From the NCBI RefSeq assembly GCF_002343915.1, contig NZ_NETK01000001.1:9510001-9574000 (forward strand): a stretch of 64,000 nt of DNA. The letters run 5' to 3'. The position numbers were made by a program, and so were the translations under genes. Below the pieces are notes generated by a model that was not told the DNA's origin, ran no database searches, and worked only from the letters and a program-made list of their open reading frames with translations. Every line of letters begins with the position of its first letter. Position 1 is the first letter of the stretch. The stretch is from Nannocystis exedens. GTDB lineage: Bacteria; Myxococcota_A; Polyangia; Nannocystales; Nannocystaceae. This document shows, in pieces, positions 34,884-48,615 of this stretch.

Positions 34884-36224
34884 TCACAGCAGGATGCCGT
34901 CGATCACGGCGTTGCCGTCGTCGCCGAACACCGCGCCGTCGAAGCCGAAGCTGCCCTCGACGCCGTAGGCCTCGAGCAGGCTGACGTGCAGGTTGGCCAG
35001 CGGCGGCTGGGCGTCGCCCGGGAAGGCGAGCTTGCGATTGCCGGTGGCGAGCACGCCGGCGCCGCCGAACAGGATCGGGCAGTTGTGCCCGTGGTCGTGG
35101 CCGTTGCCCTCGCCCATGCTCGAGATGGCGAGCACGATCGTCTCGTCGAGCAGGCTGGCGCCGGTGGTGCCCGGGGTGTCGCGCAACAGGCCGAGCAGCG
35201 CGCCGAGCTGCTGGCACTGCCAGGTCTCGACCTTCTCGAGCCGATCCTTGGCGACCTGATCGCCGAAGTGCGACAGCGCGTGGTGACCGCCCGGCGCGTC
35301 GAGGAAGTCGTGCGAGCGACAGCTCAGGCCGAACTCGATCATGAAGGTCAAGATCCGCGTCTGGTCGCAGAGGAAGGCGAGCCGGATCAATTGGTGGAAG
35401 GCGTCGACGCGGCCGGCGTAGTCGAGCCCCGGTACCGGCGGCTGCGGGTCGGCGGCGCACTCGGCCCCGCTGCTCTCGAGGCTGAGCTCGAGGTCGCGGA
35501 GGGCGTCGAAGTAGGCCTCGAGCGTGGCCTGGTCGGCGCTGCCGAGGTGCTGCTGGAGGACGCGCGCGTCGTCGCGGACGAAGTCGATCACCGACTGCTT
35601 GGTCTGCCGCCGGAGGTCGGCCGCCGGCCCGGTGAGGCCGTCGACGCCGGCGCCGAACAGGCGCTCGAAGGCGGCGCTCGGATCGATGGTGGCGACCAGC
35701 GGCGAGCCGGGGCCGGTCCACGAGATGCTCTGGGTGAAGGCGCACGAGGAGCCGCCGACGTCGCACGGGCCGGGCTCGCCGGCGCTCCACTGCAGCGACT
35801 TGAAGCGAGTGTCGAGCGCGAGCTGCTGCGCCAGCAGCTGGTCGAGCGAGACGCCGTTCTGGCCGTTGCCGCTGAGGTCGACGATGTGCCGGCCGGTCAT
35901 GATCGTGCCCGTGCCCATGGCGTGCGCGGCCCCGGGGCTGGCGATCGCGGCGTTGTTCGACAGGTTCTCGAGCGCGAGCGCCCGGTCGGCGAACGGCTGC
36001 AGCGCGGAGGCCTGGGCCGGGAACACCAGCTGGTTGTCGACGAGCGCGGGCACCCACCACTCGGGCCGGCGCCCGTTGGGGAAGTAATAGACGAGCAGCC
36101 GCGGCTTGGGCCCGGCGGCGCTGGCCTTGCCGGCGTCGAAGTACTCGAGCGCGGGCAAGACGAGGCTCGCGGAGCCGACCCCGAGCAGCCAACGACGGCG
36201 CGAGAATCGATGGGACACGGGCAT
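34884..36224 (-). CDS. DUF1552 secreted protein with Tat-type signal
   Basis: A 446-aa protein. The N-terminus has a twin-arginine signal (F-SRRRWLLGVGSASLVLPALE). The mature part matches DUF1552: YYFPNGRRPEWW, TGRHIVDLSGN, SLDQLLAQQL, and near the end SSMGEGNGHDHGHNCPILFGG, a His/Asp cluster that could bind metal. Tat export implies folding, perhaps with a cofactor, in the cytosol. The ATG overlaps the stop of the DUF1592 gene as TGATG, so the two are translationally coupled. Pairs like this occur in myxobacteria and planctomycetes; their chemistry is unknown, with oxidative polymer breakdown one proposal. Confidence 0.87.
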   Translation of the reverse strand: MPVSHRFSRRRWLLGVGSASLVLPALEYFDAGKASAAGPKPRLLVYYFPNGRRPEWWVPALVDNQLVFPAQASALQPFADRALALENLSNNAAIASPGAAHAMGTGTIMTGRHIVDLSGNGQNGVSLDQLLAQQLALDTRFKSLQWSAGEPGPCDVGGSSCAFTQSISWTGPGSPLVATIDPSAAFERLFGAGVDGLTGPAADLRRQTKQSVIDFVRDDARVLQQHLGSADQATLEAYFDALRDLELSLESSGAECAADPQPPVPGLDYAGRVDAFHQLIRLAFLCDQTRILTFMIEFGLSCRSHDFLDAPGGHHALSHFGDQVAKDRLEKVETWQCQQLGALLGLLRDTPGTTGASLLDETIVLAISSMGEGNGHDHGHNCPILFGGAGVLATGNRKLAFPGDAQPPLANLHVSLLEAYGVEGSFGFDGAVFGDDGNAVIDGILL

Positions 36225-38311
36225 CAATTGCCTCCGAGAGCGGCCGGCGCGCGGAAGGCCGGGGTGTGGACGATGGCGTCGATGAGCTCGGCGAGGGTGT
36301 GCCGCTCGGCCGTGGCGGCGGCGGCGATCTCGTCGAGGTAGTCGGCGTCGTAGAGGGCGAGCGGCCGACCGGCGGCGTAGGTGAACAGCTTGCGGGTGAG
36401 GCAGCCGACGAACACCTCGCTGTCGGCGTAGAGCTCGGCGAGCTCGGCGGCGCCCTCGAAGGTGCGACCGTCCGGGAGCTCGCCGAGGTTGTCGAGGTTC
36501 GGATCGATCACCGGCTGGGCGACGCCGTCGTACTCCTCGAGGCCGATGCCGAGGACGTCGAGGAGGGCGTGACAGCCGGCGCAGGTCGGGTCGGACCGGT
36601 GCTTCTCCAGCGCCTCGCGCACCGAGCCGGCGCCGCCGAGATCGGGCGGCTCGAACACGAGACCCGGCGGCGGGGGGGCGACCGGGCTGCAGAGGAGCTT
36701 CTCCGACAACCAGCGGCCGCGGCGGATCGGCGAGGAGTGCTCGGCGTCGGAGGTGGCGGTGAGCCAGGCGCCGAGCGAGAGCAGACCACGCCGCTCGCCC
36801 TCGCCGGCCGGGACGCGCACGAGCTCGCTCGAGCCGACCGGCGGGAGGCCGTAGTGCGTGGCCAGGCGATCGTTGCGGTAGGCGAAGTCGGGGTTGAGGA
36901 TCGCGGCGACGGGCAGGTCGTTGGCGAGGAAGTCGCCGAAGAACCGCTTGGACTCGGCGGTCATGGCGGCGCGCACGTCGTCGTCGAAGCCGGGGAACTC
37001 GTCGGGGCTCGGGCTGAAGCTCTGCAGGTGCCGCGTCGACAGCCACTGCTCGGCGAAGCCGTCGAGGAGGGCATTCGCCTTCGGGTCGGCGAGCATGAAG
37101 GCGACGGCCTCGGACAGGCCCTCGTCGGTGGCCAGCCGGCCCTCGGCAGCCATGTCGAACAGCCGCTGGTCAGGCATCGAGCTCCACAGGAAGTAGGACA
37201 GCCGGCTGGCGAGCACGTAGTCGTCGAGCCACCCGTCGGCGTCGGCGTCGGCGGTGGTGCGGGCGCGGTAGAAGAACCGCGGCGAGAGCATGACGGCGCG
37301 CATGACCAACCGCAGCGCCTCGTCGGCGGCCTCGCCCTGCTCGCGCAGGCGGGTGAACAGGTCGACGAGGCCGGCCTCCTCGGCGGCGCCGAGCGGGCGC
37401 CGCCAGGCGCGGAAGGCGAAGTTCTTGAGGATCTGCGCGTAGCAGTCGAGGTCGCCCTCGCCCTGCGGCTCGCACACGTAGACGCGATCGTGACCTGGCC
37501 CCGGGGCCAGCTCGAGCGAGCGCACGCCGAGCGCGGCGACGAAGATGTTGTTGAAGGTGTTCTCGGCCGGGAGGTTGACCCAGTTGGTCGGGATGACCTC
37601 GATGGTGTGGACGCCGGCGGTGAGGGTGATCGGCTGGACGTGCTCGGCGGGGATCGCCGAGCTGCCCTGGACGGCGAACACCGGCAGCGAGACGCCGTTG
37701 ACCCGCAGCCGCGCCTCGGCGGCCGGCGCCGGGCCGCCGACGCCGGCGCCGGCGCGCAGGACGATCTGCGCCTCGGTGGTCGCGGGCACGCTGACCTGGA
37801 CGCTGAGGACGTTGCCGCTGAGCGCCCACAGCTCGCCGATCGAGTAGCCCGGGGCCGGGACGGTGAGCTCGGCGCCGGTGAAGTCGGCGGCGAACGCCGG
37901 GCGATCGGACAGCGCGTCGGCGATGACGTCGCGCGCGGCCTTGTCGTAGGCGTCGAGCAGGGTCGCCGAGACGTGCAGCTGCCCGGCCATGTTGTCGAAG
38001 CCGCTGGCCTCGGGGTCGGGCCCGAACGCGTCGGCCGGCCGCAGGCCGGTGCCCAGCAGGTCGCGCACGGTGTTGTTGTATTCGAGCCGGTTGAGCCGGT
38101 GCAGCGGCTGCGCCGGCAGCTCGGGGCCGTCGTCGCCGGCGGTGGTGGCGTCAGCTCCGCCGGAAGTGTCGGCGGCAGTGCCCGCGGTGCCGGTGCTGTC
38201 GCCGGTGGCGGCCGCGGAGGCCTGCGCGGGGCCGTCGTCGCGGTAGCAGCCGATCGTCAGCAGCGCGCCGGACAGGACGCCGGCGAGGAGGACGCGTGGT
38301 GTTGGGCCCAC
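36224..38311 (-). CDS. DUF1587/1595/1592/1588/1585 multidomain lipoprotein with CxxCH
   Basis: A 695-aa protein from GTG 38311, which gives a compact lipoprotein signal ending TIGC; ATG 38362 would add 17 residues and is also possible. Domain order: DUF1587 (RLNRLEYNNTVRDLLG), DUF1595, DUF1592 (LASRLSYFLWSSMPD), DUF1588 (RRGLLSLGAWLTATS) and DUF1585 (CLTRKLFTYAAGRPL). A single CAGCH in DPTCAGCHALLD can carry covalent heme c. It is exported and lipid-anchored, and operonic with DUF1552 (TGATG overlap) and the MYXO-CTERM protein. The role is unknown; the heme implies electron transfer. Confidence 0.88.
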   Translation of the reverse strand: MGPTPRVLLAGVLSGALLTIGCYRDDGPAQASAAATGDSTGTAGTAADTSGGADATTAGDDGPELPAQPLHRLNRLEYNNTVRDLLGTGLRPADAFGPDPEASGFDNMAGQLHVSATLLDAYDKAARDVIADALSDRPAFAADFTGAELTVPAPGYSIGELWALSGNVLSVQVSVPATTEAQIVLRAGAGVGGPAPAAEARLRVNGVSLPVFAVQGSSAIPAEHVQPITLTAGVHTIEVIPTNWVNLPAENTFNNIFVAALGVRSLELAPGPGHDRVYVCEPQGEGDLDCYAQILKNFAFRAWRRPLGAAEEAGLVDLFTRLREQGEAADEALRLVMRAVMLSPRFFYRARTTADADADGWLDDYVLASRLSYFLWSSMPDQRLFDMAAEGRLATDEGLSEAVAFMLADPKANALLDGFAEQWLSTRHLQSFSPSPDEFPGFDDDVRAAMTAESKRFFGDFLANDLPVAAILNPDFAYRNDRLATHYGLPPVGSSELVRVPAGEGERRGLLSLGAWLTATSDAEHSSPIRRGRWLSEKLLCSPVAPPPPGLVFEPPDLGGAGSVREALEKHRSDPTCAGCHALLDVLGIGLEEYDGVAQPVIDPNLDNLGELPDGRTFEGAAELAELYADSEVFVGCLTRKLFTYAAGRPLALYDADYLDEIAAAATAERHTLAELIDAIVHTPAFRAPAALGGN

Positions 38312-38362
38312 CGACGAACGATCGCGCGCGGGCCAGGACAGCAGGGCATGAGGTGCAGGCAT

Positions 38363-39220
38363 GGACGGCGGCGATGCGTGGGGATCGACCAGACTCGTGT
38401 ATAGCCAGGCGCGAGGCACCTGAGAAGAGCGAACCGCGGTTCACCCGACCCGGCGCACACGGTGAGACCACGGGTCCGCGGGTGCGGGCGCGCGAGGATG
38501 CAGGGGGCGAGGTCCCACCGCGGGAGTTCGTCTGTCATGCACGACAGGCGAGCGGTCGCGCCACCGCGGTGGGCGCGGGCGCGTCTGCAGACCCGCGGCC
38601 GGGCGCGTCGCATGAGCTGCCTCGAAGGACATGCGCGGCGGTGAAGGGCTGCCAGGGCGAGCGGGCCGGGCGCGCGAGCGCGGGTCGGCGCGGACGCGCT
38701 TTCAGGTCGCCGCCGCATGAGATGGCCCGAAGGACATGCGCCCGGCGAGGCCGCCAGGGCGAGGGGCCGGGCGCGCAGGCGCGAGTCGGCGCGGCCCCGT
38801 GGCCGGGCCGCGCCGGCATGATCCGTCTCCAAGGACAGGCGATTCGGAGAGGGGCGCCGCCAGGGCGAGGGGCCGGGGCGCGAGCGCGTGCCGGCGACGC
38901 GTTCCCGGGCCGCGTCCGCATGAGCTGGCCCGAAGGACATGCGATGATTCCGCGCGAGGACACACGGGCGGGCCGACGAGAATCCGATGTTCCCTGGGGA
39001 TATCCTGTCTCCAAGGACAGGCGATTCGGAGAGGGGGCGCCGCCAGGGCGAGGGGCCGGGGCGCGAGCGCGGGCCGGCGGACGCGTTCCCGGGCCGCGGC
39101 CGCATGAGCTGGCCCGAAGGACAGCGACGATTCCGCGAGGGGACGCAGGGCGGGCCGGCGAGGATCAGATGTCCCCCGGGACGTGTATGGGCATGGCCGG
39201 CGGGCCGCGCTGCGTCGCGA
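38363..39220. repeat. Non-coding array of 100-180 bp repeats with embedded palindromes
   Basis: About 850 bp without a gene. The core GCCAGGGCGAG followed by GGGCCGGGCGCG recurs at about 38651, 38753, 38859 and 39042. Each unit ends in a palindrome of the type GCATGAG-x-TGGCCCGAAGGACATGCG (about 38609, 38714, 38917, 39101). The last two units (about 38824-39006 and 39007-39189) are near-identical 183-bp repeats. CCTGTCTCCAAGGACAGG-like elements lie at about 38824 and 39005, and ATGTCCCCCGGGACGTGT ends the array near 39186. Confidence 0.8.
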
Positions 39221-43645
<4,425 letters not shown>

Positions 43646-44283
43646 GGTCGCGAAGGATGGGCCGGGCGGGCGAAAACGCCGGGAAATTTCCCACGCGGCG
43701 GCGGACGTCCGCGAACGCGGCGGCGCCGGCGGCCCCCGCGGCGCAGGTTCGCCGCGCGCGCGGCGGGCTCGGCGGGGCGTGGAGCAGCGGGCGCGAGCGG
43801 CCCGCGGCGCCCCGAGGTCGTCCGAAGCGGCAGCTCGGCGAGCGGACCCGCAGGCGGCGTGGAGGACGTCATGTCTTGAGGGACATGTTCACATGTCCCC
43901 GAGGACAGGAGGATGGATGTCTTTCGGGACAGGAGCTCGCGACCCTGCGGTGAAGCGCGCGCGTCCTGGCGGGATCGCCTGTCCCCGAGGACAGGCGCGT
44001 TCGCGCGGGTGATGCTGTCCGGCGGCGCAGCCGGGGCCGCGTCAGTGCCAGCAGCAGTCGGTGGCGTCGCAGCCGTGGTCCATGACGTAGGCGGAGTTCG
44101 AGCGCTGGGCGGCGAGGGCCTTCGGGCCAGGTCGCGGCGGCGGCGCAGGGAGAATTGACATGTCCTGGAGGACAGGCGCGTCGTGGATGTCCCTGGGGAC
44201 ATGTCTCGCGTCGCGCGCGGCTCGCGGCCCGCGGTTGGGGGTTCAGGGCGACTCGTTGACAGGCCGGGCGGCCGGAGGAAACC
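43646..44283. other. Divergent intergenic region rich in CATGTCC/CCTGTCC palindromes
   Basis: About 640 bp between the P-type ATPase and malectin-like genes. Palindromes: 43870-43887, 43892-43908, 43917-43932, CCTGTCCCCGAGGACAGG at 43978-43995, 44158-44176 and 44187-44204. A TTGACA (44256-44261) and a GGAGG (44274-44278) precede the next start codon. No gene is credible. Confidence 0.65.
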
Positions 44284-46242
44284 ATGTTTTCCATGGCGGC
44301 GAGACGGGCGCGGGCGAGGGTGACGTGGGCGTGGATGTTCGGGCTGGCGGCGTGCGGCGGCGATCCGGCGGCGACGACCGAGGGCGCGACGACGACCGAG
44401 GCGACGGGCGGCGACCCGTCGACGACGGGGACGGGCGGCCAGCCGACGACGACCGAGGCGGCGCCGACGAGCGGGAGCTCGCCAGGGACCGGCAGCGAGA
44501 CGGGCACGACGACGACCACGGAGACGACGCCGGGCACGAGCGAGCCGACCACCGAGACGTCGACGACCGGCGAGCCCGGTCCCGAGCTCGGGCCGCCGGT
44601 GCTGCGGATCAACGTCGGCGGGCCGGCGGTCGGCGAGTTCCTGGCCGACGACGGGCCCGAGTCGCCGTACCGCGCCAGCCCGGACACGCAGATCTTCGCC
44701 GCCGACGCGGTCGTCGCCGGGCCGAGCGTGCCGGCCGAGGTGCCGCTCGAGGTGCTGGCGACCGGGCGCGTCGAGCCGCCCGAGCTGCTGGGCGGCACCG
44801 GCCAGCTGCGCTACAGCGTGCCGGTCGAGCCGGGCACGTATCAGCTGCGGCTGCACTTCTCGGGGCCGTCGCAGGGGCCGGGCACGCGGCTGGCCCAGCT
44901 GTGGATCGACGGGGCGACGGTCGGCGAGCCGATCGACGTGTCGGCGCTGACGGCCGGCGACGCGAGCGGGACGGTGACGGTCGAGATCACCGCCGACGCG
45001 TGGCTGGACGTCGAGCTGGTGCGCGTGCCGGGCAGCGAGATGCCGCTGCTGTCGGCGCTCGAGCTGTTCGGCGACGGCGGCCTGCGCGACGGGCCGGCGG
45101 GGACGGTCCGGCACATCACGCCGGCGGGCGGGGGCAGCGGCGACAGCGTCGACGACGCGGCCGGGCTGGGCCAGCTGCCGGCGCTGATCGCCGCGTCGGC
45201 GCCGGGCGACGAGGTGTGGATCCACGCCGGCGAGTACGAGACCGGCGGTGAAATTTTCATCGGCAGCGGCGGGACGGCGGAGGCGCCGATCGTGGTGCGC
45301 GGGGTCGGGGCCGACTGGCACTCGCCGGGGCGGCCGCGGTTCGTCGGCACGCGTGCGAACCCGTGGACGGCCGAGGGGGCGGTCGGCGGGACCGTGTTCC
45401 GCCTGAACGCCGGCGCCGACCACCTGCAATTCGTCAACCTCGCGTTCGCCGATCAGGGCAACGGCTGCTGGCGCGTGGCCCAGCCGATCGCGGGGCTGCG
45501 GCTCGACAACATCGTCGCCACCAACGTCCACCGCCTGCTCGAGGACTTCGTCGGCGGCGACGAGACGGACGCGACGATCACCGGCCTGGTGATGAAGGAC
45601 GTGTCGGTCCGCGGCTACGCCCGCGCGGTCGCGCGGCTGCAGTACCAGACGCACGAGGTGCTGCTCGAGGACGTGTTCGGCGACTCGGAGGCGCAGCCGT
45701 TCGAGTCGTTCTCGACCGGGGTGACGCTGGACCAGGCGGCCCACCACGTGACGCTGCGGCGGTCGGTGATGCTGAACCACCAGCAGGTCGACGTCGAGGG
45801 CTACTGGAACGCCGACGGGTTCTCGACCGAGCGCGACAACCACGCGATCCGCTTCGAGGACACGTTCGCGGCCGGCAACACCGACGGCGGCTACGACCTC
45901 AAGTCGACCGACACGACGCTGGTCCGCGCGGTCGCGGTCGACAACAAGCGCAACTTCCGGCTGTGGGGCCAGATCGCCATGGAGGGGTGCGTCGGCCTCG
46001 ACCCGCACAAGCGCGGCGGCTCCGGCACGCAGGCCCAGGTCCACGGCAACCCGCAGGGGGTGTTCACGGTCACCGACTCGCGCTTCGTCGACGACGACCC
46101 GGCGACGATCGTGTTCGACCTCGACGACGACGCGGCCGGCACGATCGTCGGCGGCTGCGTCGAGCACCACCCGGAGGCGACCTACCAGACCGTCGAGCCG
46201 GCCGCCAGCCTGATGCTCACCGACGTCGCCGACGGCTGCTGA
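44284..46242 (+). CDS. Lipoprotein with malectin-like domain and right-handed beta-helix
   Basis: A 652-aa protein. The signal peptide ends FGLAAC; a Thr/Gly/Ser linker runs to about residue 97. A malectin-like carbohydrate-binding domain follows (about 100-245; VLRINVGGPA, GTYQLRLHFS, LWIDGATVGE). The rest is a right-handed parallel beta-helix as in polysaccharide lyases and Par-type repeats (DHLQFVNLAFADQ, TITGLVMKDVSVRGY, HHVTLRRSVMLNH). It may bind or cleave polysaccharide outside the cell; no catalytic residues can be named. A GGAGG lies 5 nt before the ATG at 44284, unlike many genes here that lack a leader. Confidence 0.85.
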   Translation: MFSMAARRARARVTWAWMFGLAACGGDPAATTEGATTTEATGGDPSTTGTGGQPTTTEAAPTSGSSPGTGSETGTTTTTETTPGTSEPTTETSTTGEPGPELGPPVLRINVGGPAVGEFLADDGPESPYRASPDTQIFAADAVVAGPSVPAEVPLEVLATGRVEPPELLGGTGQLRYSVPVEPGTYQLRLHFSGPSQGPGTRLAQLWIDGATVGEPIDVSALTAGDASGTVTVEITADAWLDVELVRVPGSEMPLLSALELFGDGGLRDGPAGTVRHITPAGGGSGDSVDDAAGLGQLPALIAASAPGDEVWIHAGEYETGGEIFIGSGGTAEAPIVVRGVGADWHSPGRPRFVGTRANPWTAEGAVGGTVFRLNAGADHLQFVNLAFADQGNGCWRVAQPIAGLRLDNIVATNVHRLLEDFVGGDETDATITGLVMKDVSVRGYARAVARLQYQTHEVLLEDVFGDSEAQPFESFSTGVTLDQAAHHVTLRRSVMLNHQQVDVEGYWNADGFSTERDNHAIRFEDTFAAGNTDGGYDLKSTDTTLVRAVAVDNKRNFRLWGQIAMEGCVGLDPHKRGGSGTQAQVHGNPQGVFTVTDSRFVDDDPATIVFDLDDDAAGTIVGGCVEHHPEATYQTVEPAASLMLTDVADGC

Positions 46243-46280
46243 GGCGCGGCGTCGAGGACGGGCCCGCATGGCGGGGCCGA

Positions 46281-46342
46281 CATGGCCATTCGGACATGCC
46301 CTCGAGGACATTCTCTTCAGGACATGTCCGGGAGGATATGTG
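46281..46342. repeat. Cluster of CATGTCC-type palindromes between convergent genes
   Basis: ACATGGCCATTCGGACATGCC, ATGCCCTCGAGGACATTC and GGACATGTCCGGGAGGATATG follow one another between the 3' ends of the beta-helix gene and the small membrane protein gene. The position suits transcription termination, but no T-tract is seen. Confidence 0.65.
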
Positions 46343-46367
46343 CTTTCGAACCTGCCGGCGCGGCGCT

Positions 46368-46916
46368 TCAGACCTCGACGATGCGGCCCTGGACCGGGGC
46401 GAAGCAGCGGATCTTGAGGGCGTCGGCCTCGGCCCGCCGCTCGGGGGCCAGCGGGGCCTCGGAGATCAGCCACACCTGGCCCTCGGGGAAGGAGGCGTCG
46501 GACAGCCGCTTGCGGGCGTCGCCGGCGAGGGCGGCGAGCTGGTGGTCGTCGAGCTCGGCCTCGCGGGCGGCGCACAGGACGGCCAGCGCGGGGGCGCTGC
46601 GGTCGAGGCGGCGGCCGACGGCGAAGGAGGCGATGCTGAGGCCACCGAGGGTGTAGCCGGTGATCGCCCGCACCGAGGCGGCCTGCGCCGGTTGACCCTC
46701 GGCCTTGGCCGGACGCGCGCCGGCCATCAGCGCCATGGCGGCCGCGAACAGGCCGACCATGCCGCCGAACTTGAGGCCGAGCGCGGCCTTTCGCGGGACG
46801 CGTGCGCGCACCTCGTCGACGGCCGGGGCGACGGGCTTCGGCTCACCCTCGACGCGAACCCCCGCCTGAGAATAGAGCCACGGGACGCAACGATCGCCGG
46901 AGAAGGTCTTGGACAT
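46368..46916 (-). CDS. Small two-helix membrane protein, 182 aa
   Basis: A protein with a cytosolic N-terminus of about 45 residues, a membrane helix at about 48-66 (LGLKFGGMVGLFAAAMALMAG), a second at about 85-102 (ITGYTLGGLSIASFAVG), and a C-terminal soluble part of about 80 residues ending in FAPVQGRIVEV. The soluble part has a helical PALAVLCAAREAELDDHQLAALAG region. No family is recognised. It converges on the beta-helix gene. Confidence 0.65.
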   Translation of the reverse strand: MSKTFSGDRCVPWLYSQAGVRVEGEPKPVAPAVDEVRARVPRKAALGLKFGGMVGLFAAAMALMAGARPAKAEGQPAQAASVRAITGYTLGGLSIASFAVGRRLDRSAPALAVLCAAREAELDDHQLAALAGDARKRLSDASFPEGQVWLISEAPLAPERRAEADALKIRCFAPVQGRIVEV

Positions 46917-47168
46917 GCCAGCAGGTCTAGCAGGTCCGGGACGGCGACTGACCTTTCATGCGCGACAGCACGGCGACAGCACGGCGCGTCGCCCGGCCCC
47001 GCAGTTCGCCGCGCGCGGTCGAGGCTGCTGCCCGAGCCATCGGCGGAGCGAGCGGCGCTGCGCCGGGTGCTCGCCAGCGCGGCCTTCTGGACGCCGTTCC
47101 GGGCCGGTCTGGGTCCGTGCTGCGCCGGCCGCACCGAGCCGCCGGCGCGTGATACGGTGGCTTTCGCA

Positions 47169-48395
47169 ATGCGTCGTCGCACGGTCGTTCTCGTGGCCCT
47201 GGGGTGCGCGTGCAACGAGCGCGAGCTGCCCGGGCAGACCGACGCGGGCGGTCCGGTGACCACCCGCACCAGCGGCGACGCGACCGCGTCGACGGCGGCG
47301 CCGGCGACGAGCGGCGAGCTGCCGACGACCGGCGCGGCGACGACCGACGCTGCGCCCGACACCTGCGGCAACGGAGTGGTGGAGCCGGGCGAGGTCTGCC
47401 TCGGGCCGCCGCGGCAGATCGACGTGGGCCCGGTCCATCGCGTCTGGACCGCGGACGTCGACCGCGACGGGCGCGACGACGTGCTCACGCCGACGGGGCT
47501 GTGGCTGCAGCGCGACGGCGGGCTCGAACCCGGCTCGGCGCTGCCGCTCGCGCCGGCCGGCATCGGCGACTTCGACGGCGACGGGCGCGTCGACCTGTTC
47601 GCGTACGACGGCGACGCGCGCACGCTGGCGTGGAGCCGCGGAGACGGGCAGGGGAGCTTCGGCGCGCCGGTCGTCACGGACGCGAGCGAGCTGCGCAGCG
47701 CCGCGGCGGCGGACGTCGACGGCGACGGCCGCAGCGACATCGTCGCCCAGGCGCCGGAGCTCGACGCGCTGCGCACCTACGCGGCCGCCGACGATGGTTC
47801 GTTCGTCCCGCTGGAGATCGGGCCGATGTCGCGGTGGGCCGCGCTCACCGGCATCGGCGACGCCGACGGCGACGGGTTGCCCGACGTGCTCGTCAGCGAG
47901 TCCGGGGTGACGACGCCGTGGTGGGGACAGGGCGACGGGACCTTCGTCGCCTCCGACGAGCCGCTGCCGCCGCAGGCGAGCTACGCGCTGGCGGACCTCG
48001 AGGGCGACGGCGCGGACGAGCTCCTGTTCGCGCACGCCAATGAATGGTGGGACGACGCGCTCTACGCGGCAGGCGCGATGTGGCTCGTCGGCCCGCCCGC
48101 CGAGTGGCCCGTCGCCCAGGTCGAGCTCGCCGACGTGGCGATCCAGCACATCGCCGGCGACATGAGCCAGGACGGCCTCGGCGACGTGATCGTCGGCCGC
48201 CTCGGCGAGCCGGGGCAGGCCGTGCTCGAGGTCCTGTGCAGCGCGCCGGGGCGGCAGCTGGGCCGCTGCGCGAGCGCGGCGCTGACGTCGCCGGTCGAGC
48301 ACCTCGCGGCCGCCGACGTGCAGGCCGACGGGGCGCTCGACCTGGTGTTCGCCGCCGGCGAGGCCGGCCTCTGGACCGTCGTGGCCGGGCCCTGA
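47169..48395 (+). CDS. FG-GAP/VCBS repeat lipoprotein
   Basis: A 408-aa protein with a short lipoprotein signal (VVLVALGCAC), a Thr/Ala linker, a single CGNGVVEPGE turn of the CGDG type, and then six to seven calcium-binding FG-GAP loops of the form D-x-D-x-DG-x-x-D (DVDRDGRDD, DFDGDGRVD, DVDGDGRSD, DADGDGLPD, DLEGDGADE, DVQADGALD). This predicts a seven-bladed propeller on the cell surface, stabilised by calcium and probably binding a partner protein or glycan. A TACGGT box ends 10 nt before the ATG. Confidence 0.87.
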   Translation: MRRRTVVLVALGCACNERELPGQTDAGGPVTTRTSGDATASTAAPATSGELPTTGAATTDAAPDTCGNGVVEPGEVCLGPPRQIDVGPVHRVWTADVDRDGRDDVLTPTGLWLQRDGGLEPGSALPLAPAGIGDFDGDGRVDLFAYDGDARTLAWSRGDGQGSFGAPVVTDASELRSAAAADVDGDGRSDIVAQAPELDALRTYAAADDGSFVPLEIGPMSRWAALTGIGDADGDGLPDVLVSESGVTTPWWGQGDGTFVASDEPLPPQASYALADLEGDGADELLFAHANEWWDDALYAAGAMWLVGPPAEWPVAQVELADVAIQHIAGDMSQDGLGDVIVGRLGEPGQAVLEVLCSAPGRQLGRCASAALTSPVEHLAAADVQADGALDLVFAAGEAGLWTVVAGP

Positions 48396-48485
48396 AGGGC
48401 CCGGTCTCGGCCGCGAGACGCCGGCACGCCGGCGTGATCGCGGACCGGCTTCCGGCGAACGCGGCGTCCTCGCGGGTGGAAGATG

Positions 48486-48600
48486 CCTGGAAGGGCATGT
48501 CGATTCGGACATGTCTCTGGACGTCCCGCGGACGATCAAGAGCAATGTTCGAAAGGCAATGTTCGAAAGGCCATGTCCAGAGAAACATGTCCTTTCGAGC
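48486..48600. repeat. Palindrome cluster with a direct 14-bp duplication
   Basis: CATGTCGATTCGGACATG (48497-48514) has perfect 6-bp arms. AATGTTCGAAAGGC occurs twice in a row at 48544-48571, and GGCCATGTCCAGAGAAACATGTCC follows. The cluster fills the gap between the convergent FG-GAP gene and the STAS fragment. Confidence 0.7.
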
Positions 48601-48615
48601 ACCTCAAGGATCGCT

